IMG/VR virus record: IMGVR_UViG_3300032236_000282 | Coordinates: 1-37,940 of that record | Direction: 5' to 3' (one strand) | DNA: 37,940 bases | DNA from: a virus | Part shown: piece by piece, positions 23,505-31,100 of the stretch | Numbering within the stretch: position 1 is the stretch's first letter | Layout of the letters: each line of letters begins with the position of its first letter | The notes under the pieces: generated by a model | What the model was told of the DNA's origin: nothing | The model's input: the letters and a program-made list of their open reading frames with translations, nothing else | The model's database searches: none | Position numbers and translations under genes: made by a program

Positions 23505-24356
23505 TTAACCAATTACTACAATGACAACACCAGAACCACCAGCACCACTGCTATAAGCACCGTTGCCGTGTGCCCCTCCACCACTACCTGTGTACGCAGT
23601 TCCAGAACCTCCAACAGTTGTGGAACCTCCTTGCTGTGCAGTGCCTCCGATTCCAGAACCTCCAGCACCTCCAGCACCGCTACCCAAGCCTGCTCCACCA
23701 CCACCGCCCGCATAAGTTACGGACGAACCAGTAATTGAGTTTGCAAGCCCTGCACCTCCTGGGCCAGGAACGCTTGCTCCAGGAGAAGTTCCTACACCAC
23801 CTGCGCCACCACCACCCGCTCCTGTGTAACCGTTTCCCGATCCGCCATTGTTACCTAGTCCTGTTATTCCAGGGCCACCTGGTTGCCCGTTTGCTGCTGA
23901 GGTAGTTCCGCCTCCTCCGCCAGAGCCTCCAACACCGCCTGGCATTACAGCGCCATATACTGTACCTCCACCGCCTCCTGGAGCAAACACTGTAGTTCCA
24001 ATAGAACTTGTTGTTCCTGGGCTTCCTGCAAATTGAACTGCTCCAGCACCACCAGCACCTACTGTTACAGTTAGTGTTCCCGAAGGAAGGAACTGTGTAG
24101 CGTTGTAATACATGCCTCCAGCACCACCGCCACCACAGGGACCCGAAGTAGTGCCACCTCCTCCCCCACTGCCACCGCCACCGACCACTAATACTTCTGC
24201 ATAACCAGCAGTTCCTACAGTGATTGAACCAGAGCCTTGAAACTTGTAGATAGTCTTACCCGCACGGGTAGATGAGTCGATAGTTGGTGAGCCAGTGGTA
24301 GCCGTAACAGTGGCCTTACCAACTCCGCCAAGTGAAATGGGGCTAAATAGTGGCAT
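23505..24356 (-). CDS. Glycine-rich adhesin-like protein, VVIVVIG subtype
   Basis: 283 residues, ATG with AAAGGAT upstream. Conserved N-terminal module GKATVTATTGSPTIDSSTRA, then AGYAEVLVVGGGGSGGGGG, a fixed YYNATQFLPSGTLTVTVGAG block near residue 85, a LANSITGSSVTYAGGGGG block near residue 210 and the end GSGVVIVVIG. Between these are variable Gly loops. The two genes at 25141 and 26004 have the same frame of fixed blocks. Matches the general build of glycine-rich phage adhesins. Confidence 0.82.
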   Translation of the reverse strand: MPLFSPISLGGVGKATVTATTGSPTIDSSTRAGKTIYKFQGSGSITVGTAGYAEVLVVGGGGSGGGGGTTSGPCGGGGAGGMYYNATQFLPSGTLTVTVGAGGAGAVQFAGSPGTTSSIGTTVFAPGGGGGTVYGAVMPGGVGGSGGGGGTTSAANGQPGGPGITGLGNNGGSGNGYTGAGGGGAGGVGTSPGASVPGPGGAGLANSITGSSVTYAGGGGGAGLGSGAGGAGGSGIGGTAQQGGSTTVGGSGTAYTGSGGGAHGNGAYSSGAGGSGVVIVVIG

Positions 24357-24365
24357 CGTTATCCT

Positions 24366-24866
24366 TTACGAATACTTGACTGGACCAGCACCGTATACCG
24401 TATAGGTAGGTGAGGAAGAAGTCTTGACAATGGTGAATGAATACGCATCTGAAGCAGAGAGGTTACCTGCTGCTGGAGCAGTTCCGCCTGACCACTTCAT
24501 CGTTACTGTAGAGGTGCTTCCATCTACCTGTACTGCAGAAATGTAGTAAGCGCTTGTGGCGCCGTTAGTCATCATGAATGAACCTGTCCATGCATCATTG
24601 ACATTCAAAGAAGATGCAAGGGTGGCAGATGAGTTACCACGGAAATTCAACGTCACGTTTGCCGTGGTTGTTCCTGTAGAGATATAAACGCCCTGAGTCA
24701 ACAAGTCATAGTTAGTTGTTGCTGTAGGAACTGCAGTTGTTACTGTTGTCAGTTCCTTAGGAGCAACAAGTTCAAGACCAGAGACAGACGTAGTGGCAGA
24801 CCCTAACGTCAGGGTGGATGAGCCTAGGGTCGTTGTACCGTAAGCGTTAGTGCGTGCCTTTGTCAT
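24366..24866 (-). CDS. Beta-rich fibre-associated protein
   Basis: 166 residues, ATG with AAAGGA upstream. It begins MTKARTNAYGTTTLGSSTLT and includes ELTTVTTAVPTATTNYDLLT and AWTGSFMMTNGATSAYYISA, closing YTVYGAGPVKYS. Ser/Thr-rich with regular strands, no Cys, no signal peptide. It resembles domains on phage fibres (the VQVDG...VTMKWSGG strand pair) and sits between a glycine-rich gene and a small accessory gene. A structural virion role is inferred from context. Confidence 0.65.
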   Translation of the reverse strand: MTKARTNAYGTTTLGSSTLTLGSATTSVSGLELVAPKELTTVTTAVPTATTNYDLLTQGVYISTGTTTANVTLNFRGNSSATLASSLNVNDAWTGSFMMTNGATSAYYISAVQVDGSTSTVTMKWSGGTAPAAGNLSASDAYSFTIVKTSSSPTYTVYGAGPVKYS

Positions 24867-24876
24867 TTAAGTTCCT

Positions 24877-25122
24877 TTACTCTGCTGGGGTTACTGCAGG
24901 TGATACGAAGTTAGTTCCATCCCAAATGTCGCCTGCTCCTGCGTACTTGCCACGGAAGTTAGCGTTGTAAGAGGTCTGTACCCACTCGCCACCAAAAAGA
25001 TCTGCACAGAACGCAGCGCCAATCGCTTCTCCGTCTGTACCTTCTGCGTTGCCAATAACTTCGTTATTGACGACGATTACCTGACGGACGATGCCGTCTT
25101 CTACTTTAGCAAAATGTGCCAT
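24877..25122 (-). CDS. Short fibre-accessory protein (WDGT family, full length)
   Basis: 81 residues, ATG with AAAAGGA upstream. MAHFAKVEDGIVRQVIVVNN is the standard opening of a small family that, by recall, is common next to phage fibre genes. Then AFCADLFGGEWVQTSYNANF and AGDIWDGTNFVSP follow. It comes right after the glycine-rich gene at 25141 (18-base gap). The two relatives at 20806 and 20988 also follow a glycine-rich gene, so a link to adhesin assembly is likely but unproven. Confidence 0.78.
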   Translation of the reverse strand: MAHFAKVEDGIVRQVIVVNNEVIGNAEGTDGEAIGAAFCADLFGGEWVQTSYNANFRGKYAGAGDIWDGTNFVSPAVTPAE

Positions 25123-25140
25123 TATTTTTCCTTTTCTCGT

Positions 25141-26001
25141 TTAACCGATTACGATAATTACTACGCCTGAACCGCCATTACCTCCAGCATGAGTACCATC
25201 TCCAGTGCCACCACCACCACCGCCTAAGTTTGTGGTTCCAACAGACCCTCCCGAATAACTTCCACCACCACCGCCACCAGTTCCACCAGTGCCTTGAACA
25301 GCGTAGTTTCCAGCAGCGCCACCGCCACCAGCATAAGTTACTGATGCACCTGTAATCGAGTTGGCGAGCCCGTTTCCACCGTTACCTGCGTTTGTTCCTG
25401 AGTAGTTTGAACCAGCAGTTCCAGCACCTCCACCGCCACCGCCAACAGATGCAGGAGTTTGCCAGGCCCCAACTCCCCCTGCGTTTCCTAATCCAGAAAT
25501 TACTGCTGCACCTCCTGGGGCATCTGCGTTACCGCCACCACCGCCACCAGAACCTCCAGCCATTCCTGGACTGTGTCCAGTTGCAGCGTTAAGGCCACCT
25601 GCGCCACCACCGCCACCTGGCGAAAACACAGAGGCTCCAATACCGCTAAAACCGCCATTACTTCCAAAAAAGTAACCGCTAACTGCACCGCCACCGCCAC
25701 CGCCACCGACTGTGACTGTTAGTGCTCCTGAAGGAAGAAATTGAGTAGCGTTGTAGTACATTCCACCGCCACCGCCACCGCCATAGCCAGAACCGCCACC
25801 ACCGCCACCACCAACTACTAGTACTTCAGCAAAACCAGGAGTAGCAACGGTAATAGAACCGCTACCTGTAAACTTGTAAATTGTCTTACCTGCACGAGTT
25901 GCAGAATCAATAGTTGGAGAACCTGTAGTTGCGGAGACAGTCGCCTGTGTTGTTGGGGCGTATGTTGCCTTCCAACTGTTAGACATCTTTGAGATAGCCA
26001 T
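25141..26001 (-). CDS. Glycine-rich adhesin-like protein, VVIVVIG subtype
   Basis: 286 residues. Shares the N-terminal TTGSPTIDSATRAGKTIYKF, GFAEVLVVGGGGGGG, YYNATQFLPSGALTVTVGGG, LANSITGASVTYAGGGG and the C-terminal GSGVVIIVIG with its two paralogues. The N-terminus (MAISKMSNSWKATYAPTT) is different. The loop regions vary in length and in Tyr, Asn, Ser and Trp content, as expected for receptor-contact loops. Preceded directly by the paralogue at 26004 (2-base gap), a tandem pair. Confidence 0.82.
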   Translation of the reverse strand: MAISKMSNSWKATYAPTTQATVSATTGSPTIDSATRAGKTIYKFTGSGSITVATPGFAEVLVVGGGGGGGSGYGGGGGGGMYYNATQFLPSGALTVTVGGGGGGGAVSGYFFGSNGGFSGIGASVFSPGGGGGAGGLNAATGHSPGMAGGSGGGGGGNADAPGGAAVISGLGNAGGVGAWQTPASVGGGGGGAGTAGSNYSGTNAGNGGNGLANSITGASVTYAGGGGAAGNYAVQGTGGTGGGGGGSYSGGSVGTTNLGGGGGGTGDGTHAGGNGGSGVVIIVIG

Positions 26002-26003
26002 AG

Positions 26004-26867
26004 TTATCCAATCACCACAATAGCAACACCTGATCCACCAGAACCACCAGCAAATTGGATCGTGTTAGTGACCGTGAATCCACCGCCACCGCCACCGCCA
26101 CCAAGGTTTGTAGCACCAGTTCCACCGTTGCCGTTGTATGCGCCACCAGCACCACTGGAATTACCAGTGCCACCAGTTCCACCATTTCCAGAGTTTCCTC
26201 CTGCGCCACCACCACCACCACCAGCATAGGTAACCGAAGTTCCTGTGATGGAGTTTGCAAGACCGTTTCCGCCGTTACCACCAGCACCAGCAGTAGAGTT
26301 ACCTCCAACAGAACCAGCACCACCGCCTCCAGCAGCCATCAAGTTTGCGATAGCACTTCCACCAGCGTTTCCTTGAGATAAGTAGGAAGCACCGCCTGCG
26401 GAGTAATACTGGCCTCCACCTCCTGAACCTCCAGGACGACCAATACTGGCGTAGTTTGGATGTGCTCCTGCTCCTCCACCTAATGCAATGATGTTTCCAA
26501 TAGCGGAAGGGTCTCCTGAATACGGTACAGGACCAGCGTTTCCTGAAGGTCCTCCTGCTCCCCCAGCACCGATAGTTACTGTTAAAGTACCTGAAGGAAG
26601 AAATTGAGTAGCATTGTAGTAATAGCCACCACCGCCACCGCCACCGCCTGCATTTCCAGAACCTGTACTGCCTGCTCCACCGCCACCTCCACCAATGATA
26701 AGGATTTCAGCATATCCAGCCTGCCCCACAGTTATGGAACCACTACCGTTAAAGGTGTAGATAGTCTTTCCAGCACGAGTAGACGAGTCAATGGTAGGTG
26801 AACCCGTTGTGGCTGTTACTGTCGCTTTGCCAATCTGCTTAGCGCCAGTGAATGCGGAGACTGACAC
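26004..26867 (-). CDS. Glycine-rich adhesin-like protein, VVIVVIG subtype
   Basis: 287 residues, GTG start overlapping the upstream TAG. It starts MSVSAFTGAKQIGKATVTAT and has the fixed blocks TTGSPTIDSSTRAGKTIYTF, YYNATQFLPSGTLTVTIGAG, LANSITGTSVTYAGGGGG and GGSGVAIVVIG. The central loop (LGGGAGAHPNYASIGRPGG, YYSAGGASYLSQGNAGG) is unlike that of its paralogues. First of the five glycine-rich genes in transcription order. Confidence 0.82.
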   Translation of the reverse strand: MSVSAFTGAKQIGKATVTATTGSPTIDSSTRAGKTIYTFNGSGSITVGQAGYAEILIIGGGGGGAGSTGSGNAGGGGGGGGYYYNATQFLPSGTLTVTIGAGGAGGPSGNAGPVPYSGDPSAIGNIIALGGGAGAHPNYASIGRPGGSGGGGQYYSAGGASYLSQGNAGGSAIANLMAAGGGGAGSVGGNSTAGAGGNGGNGLANSITGTSVTYAGGGGGGAGGNSGNGGTGGTGNSSGAGGAYNGNGGTGATNLGGGGGGGGFTVTNTIQFAGGSGGSGVAIVVIG

Positions 26868-27232
26868 TATGCAATCTCGCTTCCAAATGCAGTGAAGGTA
26901 AGAGTGGAGGTCGATGCGTAGACAGTGATCTGATCTGTTGCACCCAAAGAAATTCCAAGAGTCAGAGCGATTGAGTCGTTACCTGAAAGAGGTACGTCGT
27001 AAGCGATGTACTGATGGTTAGCAAGTGTTGCACCTGCTGGACGAATTGCAATGCGGTATGTAGCACCAGTAGCAGTTGTGTTTGCTACGGTTAATGTGGA
27101 GAGAACAGTCTGAGTTGCTGCTGGTACTGTGTAAAGGTTAGTTGCAGTCGTAGCGGTAAGAGTAGCAGCACCGTTTCCGTAGTTACCTGAAGAACCAGTC
27201 TGTGCTAATACCTTGTATGTTGTTGTTGCCAT
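26867..27232 (-). CDS. Small Ig-like fibre-module protein
   Basis: 121 residues starting MATTTYKVLAQTGSSGNYGN. A single beta-sandwich is suggested by TVPAATQTVLSTLTVANTTA, ATYRIAIRPAGATL and the end TSTLTFTAFGSEIA. The gene at 27774 has the same order of motifs (SVVSTVAIANTTSSAATATV and LTFHAFGSQIA) and so is a paralogue. Probably a decoration or adaptor subunit of the fibre. ATG clear; stop overlaps the next GTG. Confidence 0.72.
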   Translation of the reverse strand: MATTTYKVLAQTGSSGNYGNGAATLTATTATNLYTVPAATQTVLSTLTVANTTATGATYRIAIRPAGATLANHQYIAYDVPLSGNDSIALTLGISLGATDQITVYASTSTLTFTAFGSEIA

Positions 27233-27235
27233 TTA

Positions 27236-27772
27236 TTACGCTCCCATCAAGAAGAAACCAGTAAAGCCTGTAGCAGGTGCTGCGGCCCATGTTGCAGTTG
27301 AACCATTACTTGTCAAAAGTGTTCCAGAGGCACCAATGCCAAGACGAGTTACTGTAGAGGAACCTGATCCAACGATCAGATCTCCTGCCGTTGTTACTGT
27401 ACTCAATGGAACGGTTCCAGATACTGTACTACTTTGGAAACTTTGTACCTGTACAACGTCTCCTGCGACAAGTGCAGTAAGACCTGTAATAGAAGATCCG
27501 TTTGAGGCAGTGTAGTCTACGCCTCCACCAATAAGTTTAGCACCGTTGAGAAACACTGCTTCAGTTCCCACGGTGTACGTAGCGGTAACCGAGGTTTCTC
27601 CGCCAGAAGCGGTGAACGTGGTGAGGTTCAGAGTAGGAACTGATCCTGAACTGTTATCGATCCACAAATCTCCAGTTACGGGGTATGCAGGAGTAGTGTT
27701 TCCTACATAGACACGGCTACCAACAGCACCGTCTGTGACGATGTGTGTGCCAACGGGATTATTCTGGGCCAT
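27236..27772 (-). CDS. Short fibre protein with end motif FFLMGA
   Basis: 178 residues. N-terminal MAQNNPVGTHIVTDGAVGSR and TGDLWIDNSSGSVPTLNL are fibre-attachment-like. A middle domain (VFLNGAKLIGGGVDYTASNG, AGDVVQVQSFQSSTVSG) is a standard small beta domain of phage fibres, followed by TTAGDLIVGSGSSTVTRLGI and the terminal ASGTLLTSNGSTATWAAAP...FFLMGA. The end matches other products of this phage. Complete mini-fibre. Confidence 0.75.
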   Translation of the reverse strand: MAQNNPVGTHIVTDGAVGSRVYVGNTTPAYPVTGDLWIDNSSGSVPTLNLTTFTASGGETSVTATYTVGTEAVFLNGAKLIGGGVDYTASNGSSITGLTALVAGDVVQVQSFQSSTVSGTVPLSTVTTAGDLIVGSGSSTVTRLGIGASGTLLTSNGSTATWAAAPATGFTGFFLMGA

Positions 27773-27773
27773 G

Positions 27774-28118
27774 TTATGCTATCTGGCTTCCGAACGCATG
27801 GAAGGTCAATGCGCTAGTGACGCTGGAGTTGACAGTGATGGTGTCAGAAGCGGCAAGCGTGATACCTAGTGTATAGGTCTGTGTAGTGTAAGGAGGAATC
27901 GTCTGCTGATAGACGAGGGCGTTTGATGCCGCAGCAGCCGCTGGAGTACCAGCAGTTGCTTTACGGACATAGACTGTCGCTGTCGCTGCAGATGAGGTGG
28001 TGTTAGCAATCGCCACAGTAGAGACCACTGACTGAGTTGCTGATGGGGATGCATAAAGGTCAGCATTGCTGGTGTTTGCAGGTGCTGCCTGCCCCAAAAT
28101 GAGGTACGAGGTTGCCAT
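27774..28118 (-). CDS. Small Ig-like fibre-module protein
   Basis: 114 residues starting MATSYLILGQAAPANTSNAD. Paralogue of the product at 26867 with the same strands and near-identical closing motif (LTFHAFGSQIA versus LTFTAFGSEIA). The Ala/Thr-rich middle is looser. It follows the 1450-aa fibre gene by a 60-base gap (28119-28178) in which I see no signal. Confidence 0.72.
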   Translation of the reverse strand: MATSYLILGQAAPANTSNADLYASPSATQSVVSTVAIANTTSSAATATVYVRKATAGTPAAAAASNALVYQQTIPPYTTQTYTLGITLAASDTITVNSSVTSALTFHAFGSQIA

Positions 28119-28178
28119 GTGACTCCTTAACTAATCTCTGGATAGGTTACCCAAAGTATTGCCTGTTGTACGCTTGAA

Positions 28179-31100
28179 CTACATTCCTGCAAGCATCATG
28201 ACCTGTGGAAGAGGATCTGTGGCGACAGCCGCCCAAGACACGTTAGTTCCATCAGTGGTGAGATACTTGCCTGAGTTAGAGGTTTGGGTAGGCAAGATTG
28301 CGTTGGCCGCACCCGCCTGCGTGGTTGCGCCCGTACCACCGTAAGAGAGACCGATAGCGGTACCATTCCATACGCCTGTCGCAATTGTACCTACTGCGGT
28401 AAGTGACGAGGTGACAATTGAGGTGTTGAGAGCGGTTCCTGTCAAAGATGAGGCGGCTGCTGTGACAGTGATCGAGGCTGATCCATCAAATGCTGTTCCG
28501 TTGATATTGACTGAGGAAGCCAACTTGGTAGCGGTAGAGGCGTTTCCTGTCAGTGCTCCCACAAATGTTGTGGATGTTACTGAAGAAAGACCCGCAATGG
28601 TCGTGGCCGCTGCTCCTAGGGCGATATCTGTGCTACCTACTGTGACCTTAGAGTTAGTAAGGCTAGAGTTGCCAATATTTGACAAGGTATTTGACGAACC
28701 AGAGATTGTCTTGTTAGTCAGTGTCTGGGCGGTGCTGATGTCAGCGATATCGCCAGCAGTTGTTCCACCGATTGTCTTGCCCAAGACCTGCGTAGCAGAG
28801 AGGACGGTCGTTCCAGCCAACTTGTAAGTCTTGCCAGAGGCAAGGTCAAAGTTTTCAGACGATGTCCACGAGGTGGTTGATGATACCCAGTTGATGGTCT
28901 TGTCGGTTGCACCCTTGAGGGTGATACCTCCACCGTTTGCGGTGGTATCTGTTGGGCTGGTGACTGAGCCGAGTTCAATATTCTTGTCAGAGACAGTGAC
29001 TGTGGTCGAGTTGATCGTCTCAGTGGTTCCGTTGACAGTGAGGTTACCTGTAACTACAAGGGCGCCACCAACGTTGACATCACCTGTTGTGGTTAGGTTA
29101 GCAAGTGTTCCTACGCTGGTGAGAGATGATGTTACGACTGAAGAGTTGAGAGTTGTACCTGTCAGAGTTCCTGCAGCAGCCGTGACGGTGATCGCAGCGG
29201 AACCATCAAAGTTCACGCCGTTGATCGCACGAGGTGTGGCTAATGTCGTTGCTGTAGATGCATTACCAGTCAATCCACCAACGAAGGTGGTTGATGTGAC
29301 AGAGGTTAATCCAGCAAGCGTGGTTGCACTAGCACCGAGGCTGATATCGGTTGTACCGACAGTTACCTTGGAGTTATTGAGTGCTGAGTTAGGAATGCTG
29401 GTCAGAGCAGCACCAGAACCAGAGAATCCTGTAGCAGAGAGGACACCTGTTGATGGGACGTAGGTCAACTTAGAAGACGATGTCTTGATAACAGCGTTTC
29501 CTGTATTGACGCCCGACAAGGTGAGGTAGGTAGCCGACGTGGTTGTGGTATCGTCAGTAATTGCTACCTTAGAAGCATTTGTTGCGTTGGTAGCGTTGGT
29601 TGCTGTGTCAGCGTTACCAGCAAGAGCAGCGGTAATGATGTTTGCAGTGAAATTACCTGATGCATCACGAGCAACGATAGCGTTGGCTGTGTTTGCCTGA
29701 GTTGCTGTGGTGGCTGAGTTTGCTACCTTGCCAGCAGTTGTAATCTGGTTCAGTTTGCTATCTGTAATAGAGCCAGCAAGCATCGTGTTGGTAACTGTGC
29801 CAGTGTCTGTGGTATAGACACCGTTTGTTACAGTAGAGGCGTTTCCAGAAACGTTTCCTGTGAGGTTACCTGAAAATGTAGTTGCTGTTACGGAAGAAAG
29901 TCCTGCAAGGCTGGTAGTTGTTCCGCCAAGCGATACGCTAGAAGATCCAATAGTTACTGACGAGTTGGCAAGTTGTGAGTTAGAAACTCCACCAGATTTG
30001 ATGCTAACCGCACCAGATGATACTGAGAATGAGCCAGAGTCAAATGAGGCAACACCAAGGGTCGATGTTGAAGCCAGAGTCTGTGTGGATGTTGTAACTC
30101 CTGTTACACGACCATAAGCGTCTGTGGTAACGGCAACAACACGAGATGGCTGAGCACTTGTAGATGTATCTGTACGAGTGACTGTAGCAAGGTCGATGTT
30201 ATCTGCGTTGACAACAATGCGGGATGAGTCAGCAGCATTGATGTCAAAGGTCAGACCAGTAAGGGTAAGGCCAGCACCTGCAACGTAAGATGCAGCGCCG
30301 TTGAACTGGTTGAATGTTACGCTGTCTGTACCAATCTTGATGGCGCCAGCAGGAGTTGTTGCAGTTCCTGTTCCAGTAATAACCCAAGATGTACCAATGT
30401 TGGTAGAGCCAGATAAAACAGATACATAAGCGTTAGGGCGAAGTTCTCCCGCAATGGAGTTGTCTGCGTCTGAGGTACGGGTAAGAACCCATGCTTGGTT
30501 ACCGTTATGTCCAACTGTAGTTACGACATAGATACCGTTTTGAGATGCAGTTGCTTGGTTCTTAACCAAGATACGCTGCCCAGAAGTTACGGTTACACCA
30601 TCAACTACAAGAGGAGCGTTTGAACCCGCAGTAAGGGTTGCTCCTACACCAAGGCCCTGAGATTGGTCTGCAGTTCCATTAGCGTAGGTTGGGGTATTCG
30701 GAAGGATTGCTGCAGTGGCAAGATTTACTGCTTGCTTAATAGATAGACCTGAAGAAAGAGCATCGACATAAGCCTTATTTGCCGCATCCTTAGAGCCAAC
30801 TGGGGTTGCAAGGTTGGTGATGCGGTAGTTATTCCAGTCAACGTCTGCTACTGGAGCAGTGAACTGATCTAACGTGTAACCAAGGACCGTTGTCTGGAAA
30901 TCAGAAATCTTGCTATGGGTAAGCGATGGGATATCTGAGGAGGTGAGAGATAAACGTGCTGATGGTACAGTTCCACTGGAAAGGTTAGAGGCATTCAGAG
31001 CAGTAATGCCAGAACCGCTACCAGTAAAGTAACCAGCAGTTGTCGTGATATTTCCTGGAATAGAAATCGTGTTAGGTACGTCTACGGTTGTGCCTGTTGA

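Noticed and set aside
21278-26801. Pro-, His- and Ser/Thr-rich plus-strand frames and CRISPR-like repetition
   Set aside because: They are the complement of Gly-rich coding repeats; there is no constant repeat with unique spacers, so no CRISPR array.
28411-29463. Val/Pro-rich plus-strand frames opposite the large fibre
   Set aside because: Antisense to a well-supported fibre gene; composition mirrors the Thr/Gly/Ser repeats of the real frame.
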